From Lycorma delicatula (Eukaryota > Arthropoda > Insecta > Hemiptera > Fulgoridae): a DNA stretch of 64,000 nucleotides. Positions 41,034 to 53,500 of the stretch are shown in pieces. Made by a program: the position numbers and the translations under genes. Numbering within the stretch: the first letter of the stretch is position 1; every line of letters starts with the position of its first letter. Below the pieces are notes generated by a model. That model saw only the letters and a program-made list of their open reading frames with translations, made no database searches and was not told the DNA's origin. The DNA is taken from positions 309,894,147 to 309,958,146 of the forward strand of contig NC_134455.1 in assembly GCF_047948215.1 (NCBI RefSeq), given 5' to 3'.

Positions 41034-42276
41034 TTACAGTAGTTGTTGGAAATGGTCCCCCATGAACCGTACATATTTCTGCACATTTTTCTTGTTCTTG
41101 AAGATTTTCAGAGGTTGTTCATGTGAAATATTCATGATGAAGTCAGGAATAACTGTTTGAAATTCCTGGAGGTTGTGCAGGTTTCCTTGATAAATATTCC
41201 TTTTTTTATAAGCCCAGAAGTTAAAAATCAGTGGGCTTAAGTCTAGAGAACAAGGTGGCTGCAAACCTTTAGAAATGATTTGAAAACCTTGTACAGTAAC
41301 TTCATGGACTGCATGGCTGAATGTGCATTTGTGCCATCTTGTTGAATCTAAGCGTTATAAATTTCATCTCAGTTAGTTGTCCCAAGAACTTATGAATGAT
41401 TTTACGATAACAATCTGAATTTCTTATTTCTGTGAAGAATACTGGGCCACCTACTCTGCTGTTTTTTTTTTTTTTAATCTCCATCAGGTATTGCATCACC
41501 ATTAGGTATTGCTTCAGAGGATGAGATATGAAGATATGAACGATTTGTAGCGTGTGAAAATGCCATGCTTGACTGGGATTTGAACTCGGGACCTCTGGAT
41601 GAAAGGCCAAGATGTCCACAGAGACGGACACCTACTCTTCTCCTGGATGTTACAAACCACACCCCAATCTTCTGATATTATAGAGAAACTTCATATATGG
41701 CATGTGGGATGTTAGCAGACCATAAATGTGTTGTGTGTATGTGTGTGTGCACATATCCTGATAAACATAACTATACCTCATCAGTAAGGAAAATATAGTC
41801 CAAAATCTTCAGAATTGTTCAAACTATTGAAACCATTGAAACAGTTCACAATATTGAATTTGCTTTCCACAATTTGTGGTCAATTTACAGTCTGTGAAGA
41901 TAAGACCGAGCTTCTTATAAACTATTTACTTAAATCAAAACTTATATAAGTGAACAGTTGGTTCACTACATGATTGATGTTTTCTGTTGGACCACTTTCG
42001 CTTGGACTTGTTGGGACTATGTAACATATCTTGCTGAATGGAAAATATGACTTGCAGTTTTTTTTCGAGTACTGATGGTTTACCATTTCATTCATATTCC
42101 TTTACAGACCTTGTCTCCCTAAATTTCTCAATTAGCACTCTTACTTTATGTCACTTAGGAACTGTTGTACCTGGAAATCTAGCAGATCACTACTCTTTCA
42201 ATGTCTGAGAGCACTCACCATCCTCACAGAAGATGTATTCAACAAAAAATATTTGCTGTTCTAAAGTTAAAACCAT
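41034..42276 (-). pseudogene. DUF4817/DDE_3 transposase pseudogene (Tc1/mariner superfamily), split by a SINE
   Basis: On the minus strand: ATG at 42274-42276 opens MVLTLEQQIFFVEYIF (DUF4817 start). Then VLIEKFRETRSVKEYE, PSVLEKKLQVIF, KLGLIFTDCKLTT...QYCELFQWF, a FLTDEV block (first catalytic Asp, about 41780), LSGYV, a weak NPHE-like stretch and EDWGVVC. After a SINE: GGPVFFTEIRNSDCYRKII, a broken QQDG-like second Asp region near 41340, and LQPPCSLDLSPLIFNFWAYK (41205-41264; the usual SPDLTPxDF has Ser-Leu-Asp). It ends YVRFMGDHFQQLL with stop at 41034-41036. The domain order of a whole transposase of about 345 residues is recoverable, but many shifts, stops and the SINE make it dead. TIRs not identified. 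Confidence 0.7.
41448..41638 (-). repeat. SINE family B, copy 1, inserted in a transposase, with target duplication
   Basis: The minus strand carries a pol III B box-like gagttcaaatcccagt at about 41570-41585, then the block catggcattttcacacgcta and a tail ending in a 14-base A-run (T-run at 41462-41475 on +). cacctactct is present at 41448-41457 and 41629-41638. The coding match of the transposase continues on both sides. Confidence 0.85.
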
Positions 42277-42499
42277 ATTCTGTGCACATGGAAAAACACA
42301 GTCTCAGTTATTAAAAGTTGACAAAGACACAATGAACAACAAAGAACCAGATACATCTTCTCATCTCAAGATTAACAGCCTAACAGGTACATGGAAGCAA
42401 AATGCATACAATGCAGAATTAGAAACCTTCTCGGAAAACATTGCACACATTACATGGAATACGATCCCTGAATGTGTAATCAGGTTTATGTAATGTATA

Positions 42500-43889
42500 G
42501 TTACCGTTTGTATGAACTGTAGATTTTACAAAATTCTTCTTATTCTGTCTTAAATTTTTTTCATTTTTAAATCTATGAACCCACATAATTTTCAATATTC
42601 TTCTGTAGCAACACTTTTAAAAAGCTACTGTTCTTTGTTTTTTTTCTTATTGTCTGATTTGCTGCCATACAGTGATGTCTCCGTATAAATATTTTTAATA
42701 ATTTTTTTTTTTAATATATATTTGACAACAACAGATCTGTTTGCTGCTTAAACATATTATGAATTTTACCAGTTTGCTTCTGATATTGTTCTTATTATAA
42801 CCATGTTACATCTTTTTTATTACCAATATTCTGAAATTTATATTGTCCTACTTAATATTTATCTCCTTGTTATCTAATTTGTCACGTTTCATTACTTTTG
42901 TTTTATTTTCAGAGTTCATTCCTAATCAATTAATCCATACCTTTAATTATATACATATAATTAACCCATGCATGTAATTAATAAAAATTATTAACAGTCT
43001 TCAAAAAAGGAGGAGGTTATCAATTCAACTGTATTTTTTTAAAATATTTGTTATGCAATATCTCCAAAGAAGTAAACTGATTTTGATCATTTTCTTACGA
43101 AAAATACCAAAAAAACTGATTTTTTTAATGTATACCACGCAATATCTATGACGTTAGTAAACGGATTTTGATAATTTTTTTTTAATCAAAAGAGTATATG
43201 TATTTGCATTGGTCCCATATAAATTTTAACCAAATAAGATGATAATCTTAGGAAAAATACTAAAAAAACAGAAAAGCTCAACACTATTAGCTGCTGACCG
43301 CTTCCACCATTACTGTGTCGCTCTGTTTTCCGTTTATTTAGTTTTTAATTTTATTCTTTATAAATTATTTTATTTTCTTAAATATTTTTCATGATCTATT
43401 ATGCACAGAAATAAATCATTTCATTATTTTCTTTGTTTATTATTTGATTAGCTCTTCATTTGTTTATTTATTTTTTTTGTATCAACGAATTTATAACATA
43501 CAAGACATGTCATTACTAATTCTCTTAATCAGTTAAAAAGTTCTACAAACTTATCAGTGTTTTGTTAAAATAAATTTAAGTACTGGTTCCAGATCTCATC
43601 ACCCACATATATTCATCTGCAAAGTATCCAAAACTTACTGAATGTTCGTGTTCTCTAAATTAATTTAAGTTATGTTTTCAAAATCCATATATGTGTCTTG
43701 CATAAAATCACACCAACTCAGCAGATTTTATGAATTAGTGTTTAATGACAAGGTTAAATCATTTACAAAGAAAAATATAGTTTTGCCTGTATAATGAAAT
43801 TCACTTTACACTCAGTCGCTGTGTGGAACAGAGTGAAACTGTCAATTGTAGGAATGAATATTATTTACATTTCAGTGAGCTTTGTGTCT
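42500..43889. other. Intergenic, AT-rich
   Basis: 43020-43260 contains two versions of a phrase about taccaaaaaaactgattttt / gcaatatctatgacgttagt that suggests an old duplicated repeat. No gene. Confidence 0.4.
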
Positions 43890-44680
43890 GATATGTAAAA
43901 GAATATTTGGAGAGCACACCATTGTTTATGAAGGCATGGACAGAAAAGAGGCTAGAGTGAAAAACTAAGATGATTGGAACGAAAGATGGTGATTGGGTGC
44001 ATGGTCTGTTTGGACAAAAAGGTTATTGCCGGACCTTGTTCCGTGGATTAACAGATCCCACAGCGAAGGGAATTATCAGCTTGCACAGTTCTTCTCAGGG
44101 TATGGCGCGTTTGATTATTACCTTTATAGGTTCGGTAGACGCAGCTCTCCTCACTGCATGTACTATTGTGGTGAGGATTCTGCTGAACACACACTATTTC
44201 ACTGTGAGGAGTGAAACAGTCTCTGGGACCAGGTGGGTTTAACTGGTTTAAGTCCAGAAGACCTTGTCAAATATATGCTTAAGACAGTCCAGAATTGGCT
44301 GGCGGTTGACAAAAATGCGATTGAAGTTTTAAGAAAGAAGGATAAGAGGCTTGAAGACGCGGGTTTTAAGACCAATAGGGATGGACAGCCCCAGTTGTGA
44401 GGTCCAGCATGCCGTGCTGGTACCAATGAATGGCTGGTAACTCCATATGGTAAAAGAACAAAAACATAAAAGACCTGAACCGGTGGGGACACCTGTGGAT
44501 GTGCCCCATTAGAGTGGGCACATGCAGAAAAGAAAAGTACCAACCAGTGAGCTGATCTGCCATGCCAGATTTACAGCCGGTAGGCAGAAAGGCTCGTTTG
44601 AGTAAATGGACACTTTCCTGAGTTTTACTTAATTGCCTGTCCGGCCCAGGGGAGTAGGGATGATTAAAAAAAAAAATATA
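43890..44680 (+). mobile_element. 5'-truncated R1/Jockey-like LINE 3' end with A-tail
   Basis: The frame 43993-44400 reads through RLLPDLVPWINRSHSEGNYQ, LAQFFSGYGAFDYYLYRFG and CMYYCGEDSAEHTLFHC, a zinc-binding C-terminal ORF2 motif. It passes a stop at 44214-44216, then LTGLSPEDLVKYMLKTVQNW and EVLRKKDKRLEDAGF to TGA at 44398. A 3' UTR of about 260 bases follows, ending in an 11-base A-run at about 44669-44679. It differs in wording from the R1 element at 25.3-30.3 kb, so it is another family. Start is approximate. Confidence 0.75.
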
Positions 44681-45417
44681 AAAAAAATATTAATTAAATG
44701 AAAAAGATAGTGAGAAACTACTTCAAACATCACTTTCCCTAGTAAACATAGCATCCATTGGATGCTTGTTACTTCTGATTATAGATGATTTTCTATTTGG
44801 ACCATTTCCAAGATTTAATTGTGTCTTATGTAAATTTACTGATTGGAACCTACCTAAAAAAATAATTTTTGAAATTATTCTGCAAGAGATTAATTTAATT
44901 TTAATTAAATAATTTTACTGTTCACAAATTATTACTTCAGGTAGATGATGAAGTGATTAGTTGTGATTTTTTACGTGTAATAGTTACGGCTTATAGTTCT
45001 CAGTAAAAATATTTGTAATTAACTTCATTGGTATTTTATTCTTATCAATTTTATTTTAATTTTTAATTGATCTAATTATACTCAAAATGTGTTCCAAATA
45101 TGATAAAATATTTTATTAATTTTGTCTGCATTAGAAACAAAAAGAAATTATTTTAAAATTTCTGATTTTGCTGACGGTACAAAAATAATTTGTTATGGAA
45201 GTAAACTTATTTATTCCACTGGTTACTTTTTATGCATTGTAGCTACGTTAGATCAATAGATGAATGAGACTGTATGTGTTTGTTCTGATTATTCAATGAA
45301 CCTTATTTATCACATAATTATTATCATTCACTTTTTTTTTTATATTTAATTATTTTTCATTAATTTATCATTACAAAGGACCCATACACAAATATAAATA
45401 CTCATATTGACAATACT

Positions 45418-45418
<1 letters not shown>

Positions 45419-45471
<53 letters not shown>
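45419..45471. repeat. (CA)25 microsatellite
   Basis: An uninterrupted run of about 25 AC units at 45421-45470, the longest pure dinucleotide run in the window. Confidence 0.98.
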
Positions 45472-45769
45472 ATACTCGTTTGCTGCATGTATTCAAATGT
45501 TAAATAATCAAACTTGTCATGTACATATAGTACGTAGCATTATAATCTAAAGTGGTTTGTGGTTTTTGTCAGTTCTGGTACTTATCTCTACTCCAGACAA
45601 TAGTAAGGGATTTTACTAATTATCCCTTACTAGTATGTAAAGTACTCATAACTACAACACTTTTGTTCCTTTTAAAAACATAATTCACTACTGTTGTGTT
45701 ATTAGCAAAAAAGAAAGATGAGCTGTAAATGTCCTTATTTGTCATTTGCACTGGTAGTTCTTCCCTATT

Positions 45770-46820
45770 TTATCTTACAGTACCAAGCGTATTTATTTTA
45801 CATCTTAGAGGAAGAAATGCCCCATGAAGAAGAAAATGCATGAAGTTGTAAGATGTAAAAAAGTTATCTATTGTAACATTGTGACTTCTGAGGTCAATAG
45901 TCAAATCACACACAACTCTTGTTCCCTGATTCTTGTCTGGTGGGCCAGCTGGTTTTTTTCTGGTATAGACCTGCAATTTCAGCATGTAAAAAGTACTACT
46001 AACACATAATGCCCATATCTTTATACCATACTTTGTAGGTTTGCTGGTATTCTCTAAAAGGGCTATGAAAACCTAAAAATGCCTATTGTCTAAAAGGGCT
46101 ATTGTCTAATAGCTATGAAAACGAACTAAATGTTATTCAGTTATTGCATTTTCATCAAGGAAATTTAATTTTGGAAGAACTTCTACCCACTTTTCTCAGA
46201 TTTTACGCATATGAGCTAATTTATCTGCATGCCTTCGTTCTTGACATGTTAATCTATTATGAAAACATAAAATTTGAGATTAAACAAAACACTTCAAGGG
46301 ATGGATATAGTTGCTTGGAATATGGGACGACCAGTTTCTGGATCCCATAAGCTTTTTGTTGATTCAAGCGTTTATAAATCTGCCAGTAACAATTATCCAC
46401 AGTATTTCAAAATGAGATGTTGTCTAAATTCTTCCATTTTTCTCCATAAACTCAAGACCTCTCAATGTTAGTCATTTTCATCATTTCATTTTTGATAAGA
46501 TTGAAATGAAATGAACTCACCAAGTTTTTTATCCTGGAAGATGCATATCTTGTGACACCAGGCACATTTTTGATAATGTTTTGGGTGGCTTGTCATCCGT
46601 GTTGTGGAGGCTCCACCTTCCACTGAATTTCTCCATCCTTAGAAAGTATTTTGCGCTTGCTGCAGAATTTCCTTGCCTTGCTCCACTATCCTCATCAGAG
46701 TCATCACTATCACTCTCAGAACTTGGGTAAATTTCAATCTCTGACATTTCTTCTTCAATATCAGAAGTTGCTATATTTTCTTGAACTACTCTCTGCTGTA
46801 TTTGATTTACCATACTCATA
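45770..46820 (-). pseudogene. piggyBac transposase pseudogene
   Basis: The minus-strand N-terminal part (46529-46819) is MSMVNQIQQRVVQENIATSD, then an acidic Ser-rich stretch (SESDSDDSDEDSG) and a RWSLHNTDDKPPKT end, as in piggyBac N-termini. After a broken middle, GIKIWALC (about 46010) and LQVYTRKKPAGPPDKNQGTR, DLTIDLRSHNVTIDNFFTSY (45830-45900) match the DDE_Tnp_1_7 core, where DNFFTSY carries a catalytic Asp. It stops at about 45770. The region from 46010 to 46530 has multiple shifts and stops. No TTAA-flanked termini were identified, so the boundaries are coding-only. Confidence 0.8.
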
Positions 46821-47973
46821 TTGTACTATATAAAACAATGAAATCAGACTAAATAAACTGAATTGTTTGCAGCTATATTTATAGTACCATGCCTGTTATG
46901 TTTGCAAGTGATATGTCCAGATGTAAAAAAAAATTCATGTTGAGACTTGAAAAATTACAATAATCATGTAAAATTTATAAATATATTCCAGTTACATAAT
47001 GCTTATTTTCTTTTTTTATGAATCATTTAATTCATTTGAATAATGTTTCATGAATCATGATGATGACTGTAATACATTCAAATTCAGACATTCAAATTTC
47101 TAAGCAAACAGGGACATTATACTGTATGCACACAACCAAATATCTCCAACTCACCTCATCTACTGTAGGTCAGTGGGTAAAACTACCTAATATAATATAA
47201 GATACACATCAGGTCATATTAACCTGAAAAGTACTTTAGTACAAAACTAAAAAAATAGGGCAATAATAAAAAGCTATCATGTTGCTAAATCCTTCAAAAG
47301 AGAAAAAGTGCTAAAAAAGTAAAGTAAAATGTTCAGTAGAAAAGAAATGATAGAAGGACAAAAACTCTTTCAGGTCATATTGATCAAACACAACAGGGAA
47401 AACCAAAGAGTTTGCATTGAAGGTGAATTAGTATGCTATTTAAATAGATGCATTCTTTTACAGTAAGGTAGGCTACAAGAAATTGTTTCAACCTTGATAA
47501 TCTAAAAACTTATGTATCATTATAAACAAAAAACTTTAATGAAATTTTGATAAAGTTAATCCAAAATGGTAATTATCAAAAGTAAAATGGAAATATCTAG
47601 ATATCAATAGACACAAAAAAAAAACTTCTTTCAATAAATGCTTCATATTAGCTTGTAGTATCTGATGGTCATAACTGATCAGCCTTTCTAGATGTGCAAT
47701 GCCTGTAAGAAAATAGCATCCCAACTCATTTGGCTCTCCTTCAATGAAGTCATGTACTATTTCATAGATCATTATCTATAAATACTAATAGTATCCTCAG
47801 CCCTGATATTCCAATTGTCAGTCTTGCTCAGAATGTCACTGTTACCCGAGTAACATCAAAGTAACATCTTCCTGTTTTCATAGTGGATGTTGGCAGTTGG
47901 TTGGCATCATCGACACAATAAATTTTCCTGGCTTCTATCAAAATAAAAAAAGAGAAATAGAGATGGGGTCTAT

Positions 47974-48292
47974 CCACCTCCCTTTCTTTATTTTTCCTGT
48001 TTAGCCTCTGGTAATTACCATTCGGATAATACTTCAGAGGATGAATGAGGATGATATGTGTGAGTGTAAATGAAGTGTAGTCTTGCACAGTTTCAGTTCG
48101 ACCATTCCTGAGATATGTGGTTAATTGAAACGCAACCACCAAAGAACACCGGTATCCACTATCTAGTATTCAAATTTGTATAAAAATAACTGACTTTACT
48201 AGGACTTGAATGCTAGAACTATTGACTTCCAAATCAGCTCATTTGGGAAGACGCGTTCACCACTAGACCAACCTGGTGGGTTAACCCACCTC
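47974..48292 (-). repeat. SINE family A, copy 3
   Basis: Reverse orientation, body about 47988-48285, with the full head (tcaccactagaccaacctgg), core (ttaattgaaacgcaaccacc) and tail (ttcagaggatgaatgaggat). A possible target duplication, ccacctc, lies at 47974-47980 and 48286-48292 (10 bp if one mismatch is allowed). Confidence 0.85.
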
Positions 48293-51200
48293 TCTATCAC
48301 ACTATTACCACCCCACCATATCGCTATGGTTCAGTGATATTTAATTCGTTTTTTACTGCTAATATTCTTTTGGTGTTAATTTTTTTTTTTTTATAGAAAT
48401 ATCTTTTATTATCTTGTGCGTTATCTTCTTTCTCTGATTTTTATCTTTTTAATTAATCTTTCAGTTTAAAAAAAAACTTTTTAACTAAACTTTTTTCTAT
48501 TTTCTTAAAATTTCTGCAGTCTTTTAAATTTCTAGTATTTTTTTGTGGATTTTACCTTTTATAGTTTTTCATATTTTTCTTTACAATTTTGTTCATCTAC
48601 TTTTAAATTAATGACTAGCAGCGGAAGTGTAACAGGTATACTTCTATCAGAGTTTAAATAGAAGTGAATTAAAAAGTTAATAATAATTGCTTCGTTACTG
48701 TAAACAATACTAAATATAAAAAATAAATGAATTTGATACACTGGAAAACAAAGTTATGTCCTAAAACTGTTTATAAAACTTCTACTCAAAATCTAAAAAT
48801 AAAAAGCTATTTCAAATGTTAAATAATCATTACCTCAGCAGTAAGCCCTAAGGAAAAGGTTTATAGAAAGAGAATAATAAATTAATTATTTAAATAAGAA
48901 GAAATGATGATGATGATAATAATAAGTATTAATTATCCAATAAACAGTATAATGACTATAAAAAAGTATTTTTAACTGTTTTTTATTTTTAGAATTAAAG
49001 TAAAAAATACAAGTAACATTTATTGTCTTAGTCTGTTGGAAAGCATTAATTCTGCCTTAAAAACATTTAAACCACTCAAATTTTTAACTGAGATTATTCA
49101 ACACAACCTACTTCATACAACTCTTAATTAGGTTGCATAAGATAAGACTATCTAAAGAAAGCAAAATAACTTTAAAGAAAGCAAGATGGCATGATAACTT
49201 ACCAATGAAATAGATACCCCCACCTATGTACAATATTTAAGGCACCTAAAACTTAATTTAAAGGGATGACCATTTAATGTTATGATTGAAAACCTGAACA
49301 AAGAGATTTTTAATAAATTTGAAATTTAAAAAAGTCTCTTTCATATCAGTTTCTTCTCTTAGTGAAACTATAAAATTTGTGCATCACTTTGGATAAAGTT
49401 ATTTTGTCAACTCTAATTCTTTTTTAATATATATATATTTAAATTATTATTTCCAATAAATTAATTTTCTGTTAAGTTTGGAGACAATTTTAGATCACAG
49501 TCAATTTCTCTGGTCATCTATTTTTATAATCAGCTGTATGCTTCTTTATTCCAGTTTGAATTCTTTTTAGTTTTTCTATGTATCACAGATTCAACTATTA
49601 TATTTACAGATCAATTTATAAATGCAGCTCTTTCAATGGTTTAGTTTTACTATTCATGTTTCCAAGGACAGAAGCAAATTTCTTAGATATAAAAGTATAA
49701 TATGTGAAAATAGTAATAAATTTTTATTTCTATATTTCTATTTCATTCATGTTTTAACAAGTAAAATGAGATGACTAAAATGAAGAAGGGAAAAATGTTG
49801 ACTGTTTACATGAACTAAATCTGAGATTAGCTAATGTAGAAGAGGCTTGTATTAAGTTATTAAACTGACATCTGATGATAAGAGTTCAATTTTTTTAAGG
49901 TAGCTGCTCAGCCCTGGAATACTTATTTTATATAATGACATTAAATCTGAATTAGATTGTTTTCTGTTTATATGATACAGAAAGTCATGAAACATTAAAA
50001 AATAATAGTAATAAATAGAAAAACAATAAAATGATTGCATGTTTTACCTTTAATGTTAACAAGAACAAAGCAAATTTTTTTAGACTTTTGCTATCTAATG
50101 TGGCATACTCATTGTTTTACAAAGAATATTCAGTATCTTATATGGTGATCTTGTTAAATCTCAACTAGATAATGCCTTCTATTTATATGAAGCAGCAAGT
50201 CATTAAATGCTTGAAAACAGAACGTACAAACCTAATTGTGTTTAAGTATCATTAATTTAACTTCACTTTTTCACTTTTGCTTATTAAAGTAAATTTAGCA
50301 TAATAAAAATGTTTTACAGAGTGTTTTCAAATTCTTTTGCCTCAGAAAATTCTTCAATCATCATTCTCAACAGTTTTATTGATAACCATCTTCACTGGCC
50401 AACAAAAAAAAAAAAATACTTCCTTAATTCGAAGCCATGATATAAATAGTTAAAATATGACATAAATATTTTCATTACTGTTACATATAAGTATTACTAT
50501 TTTATTACATAGTCAAAATATGTATTACAGCATCGTTTACAGTATATCTTCTTTTTGAGTGAACCATCATCCATGATCCAGATAAAATGTACTGTTTTGT
50601 TGAAAATAATAGGCTAGTAAACTTGCCATAATGATTAATTTTTATAAATTGGGGTAAGGAAAACAGTGAATGGTGAATGGTTTCCAGGAATTCCTGATGT
50701 TAAATATTCAGTTGTTGTTATGAGCTTGGCTGGATTAAATATTATCATGAAAATTATAACTTCTAAGTCCCTTACATCATAGGCAGGATAAATTTCAAAT
50801 CAAAGAACAAAATAGGTTTATAAGCAAGAGTTTGAACCATTGTTTTCCCATTTTACATATGAATAATAATAAATAAATAAAAAATCTTCAATGTGTTATA
50901 ATGGTAGGAGACGCAATAGCCCAACAAACATATTGTAGATCTTCTCTCTTAATTCTGGAATGTTAGATTTGAATTTTCATATGATTGTAGCATGATTTAT
51001 AGTATCCAAATTATGCAGTTGAGTAGTTACATGTGAACTGAAGAGAGAAAATGGAACTGCGATTCAAAGGAAAATACTGCTTTGATAATTTTAATTCATA
51101 TAGCTAGGTAAAAATTCCATAACTACTGAAAATTTAGTTCCTTAACATTTTTTTAAATCAGGCAGTGTAAACAGCTCTGAATCATCTCAGACCACTGTTT

Positions 51201-52239
51201 GTACAAACATCATTTCTCTATTTAAACATTACTTTTCAGCTATCTAAAAATGAGCTATTCTGTAAAAATCATAATAAAATATAGTCTATACTTTAAATTT
51301 CATTCAAAGAAACTATAATGAAATAACCATAAAAGGATATAAAACTACAAACTATAAAGAAAAATATAATAATTTTTCTCTACAGCTACAGAGCATGACT
51401 TTGAAGTACAAAATGGCATCACATGAAAAACTCAAAACGTGATTTTAAATTTTAAATTTAAAAAGAAGAAGAAAATAATAATATAAATTTCTGTAATTAT
51501 GTATTTAATAATTTCTATGGTCAATTGCTAATGGCAAGAATAAGTAATAACACAGAGAGTTGAATTCAGTAAAAAACAAATTGGAAACCACATATCTGAA
51601 ATAAAATGTATCTTCCTTCAGTGCAGCTAAAAACAATGGAAATTAAATGAAATGACTCTAGAAAATGAGCGTTAATTTTAAAATGTTGCCTTCATGCTCA
51701 ATCACAACTATCTCATTCATTAAATTTTTTTCTAGTTCAACTGTCTAATGTGGACACAGCTCTAGACTCAGATTGGAAAATTAGTCGTAAAAACCCAAAT
51801 GAAATCATAAAATTTTGTACCCTGAATAAAGCAGACACCTAATGATTAAAAATTATATTATTCTTAATAGATTGTGTTCTTCAGTAGAAATTTAGATTCC
51901 GTATTGTACAGATGTGTCTATTTGATGATGGTTTTTATGAGCTTCAAACATATTTTTCCTGTTTTGATGAAAGATTGGCTTGATTTGAAAGGCAAACATT
52001 TTTTTTTTAACAAAATATTCCCTCAAGTCTTTTTATTTTGTTTTTTCCATTGTTATTAAATTTTGAATACTCACATTTTTCAGTTAGTGTGTTCTATGTA
52101 TGATTGCTTTAGTGTGTTATTGCTGCAGTTCTTTTTATTCTGTTAAAAGTGTTTCAGTTGTTTAGCATATTTTTTCTTAATCTTGATAAATTAAGAAATT
52201 AATCTTAAGAAATTGTTTAACTTATAATTTTTGTTTTTT
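48293..52239. other. Intergenic, AT-rich, no gene seen
   Basis: About 4 kb of AT-rich sequence without recognised domains or repeats. Confidence 0.5.
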
Positions 52240-52790
52240 ACATTTTAAAATGGACTACTCAAACTTCAGGTTTCTGCTATATCTCTCTTCAGTTCCATGT
52301 CCAAATAAGGAAAAGAGGCACTTCACAGCGATGGCTTCACTGTCATCAAGTCAAGGAAACAAAGGCGACAAAGGTGTAATAAGTCCTCTAAAATCTTTTT
52401 TCTTGGTGACGTCCATACAAGAGACACTTAGATGGAGTTAGTAACATTGTTTGGCGTCGGACTATCATGTGACTTTGGTTAAGACCGGAAATCTTCCTTT
52501 TGTACTACATGAGAAAAAGACTAATGATTTTACCCTGGGAAGATATACTGTCATCAAGACAAATGCCATCAATAGCTTGCCTACTCAGCTCTCTGGTTTT
52601 GCATCAAAGATTGATCATACAAAGTCCAACCTAATATCCTTAAAAAATTTATTTGTATTTGATGTAACTCAAAGAAAAATGAATGTTCAATTGAGGAGAC
52701 ATATTGGCAGGATGTTTTATTGTTCTTGTTGGATTGCAGAAATAAGTCTAATTGGAAATTTTGAGAAGTGATTTTTTTGTCTTTGAAACA
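52240..52790 (+). pseudogene. Possible LINE ORF1 esterase (SGNH-like) remnant
   Basis: Two + strand frames. One holds a FLGDVHTRD string (about 52399-52425), which looks like the GDSHxRD nucleophile block of SGNH hydrolases with Ser replaced. The other (52451-52771) reads HVTLVKTGNLPFVLHEKKTN, DFTLGRYTVIKTNAINSLP, QLSGFASKIDHTKSNLISLK, LFVFDVTQRK: the order of a PGA...DFTxxDxVVIxxGTND...I-L-V-V domain, with the GTND block decayed to TNAIN. Esterase-type ORF1s are known in CR1-like LINEs. The RT fragment 200-700 bases downstream in the same direction supports this. It is an inference from pattern, not a firm family call. Confidence 0.35.
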
Positions 52791-52979
52791 ACTTCCATTT
52801 AAAATTTTTCACAATAACCTTCGAACTATAATAATTATAATATTCCAACTATCTGTAATATTATAATTAAGATTAATAACTTTTTCTCTAAAAATTCAAT
52901 AAATTCTAATAATATAATATAATCAGCTTGACACTTATCTTCTTAAAACATCAAGTTTTGATTCTTTCTATCCAAAAAA

Positions 52980-53500
52980 CTGCACTACATTAAAATTTTA
53001 AAATATTCAATGCCTAAGAAATAAAACAGAAGAAGCTGAAAAATTTCTATCAAATGAATTTTTAACATTTAAAAATTATAATATATTGACAAACCTCCAG
53101 CATGGTTTTAGAAAAAAATATTTACTGACAGCCATTTCCCAGATTTTTGAAAATATTTCAAGTAGTATTATTAATAATAAAAAAATCTCCTTTTCAATTT
53201 TTTACAATCTCAGTAAATCATTACATTTACTTCCACAGTTTTTACTATTTCTATCAGTGTACATGGTGCTACTTACAACTGGTAATCTACTTCAAAGTTG
53301 TAAACAAGCAGTCAAAATTCAATCTTTCAGTCACCCATGTATTTACATGGGTATAGGTCGTCACTTCAAGATGTAGAATGCAGACTGCCACAAGAAGTAT
53401 CCTTGGTCCTTTGCTCTTATTATTTAACAATGATCTATACTGTTCATTGTTATCCTATAGATGAAACACCTATTCCTACATCTAAAGTTAATTATTTAAA
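52980..53500 (+). mobile_element. Decayed Jockey/CR1-like reverse transcriptase fragment
   Basis: The + strand reads ILTNLQHGFRKKYLLTAISQ (about 53080-53140), IFENISSSIINNKKISFSIF, YNLSKSLH (the FxDLSKAFD palm motif, last Asp lost), then RSILGPLLLLFNNDLY near 53397-53445, matching the GSxLGPLLFxxYxNDL motif. An endonuclease domain is not seen between here and the possible esterase ORF1 at 52240-52790. Confidence 0.65.

Noticed and set aside
44199..44543. 114-codon minus frame
   Set aside because: Antisense of the LINE ORF2 end and 3' UTR at 43890-44680; no domain wording.
45421..45470. CRISPR-like or other structured array at the long repeat
   Set aside because: It is a plain CA microsatellite; no spaced repeats of CRISPR type occur anywhere in the window, as expected for a eukaryote.
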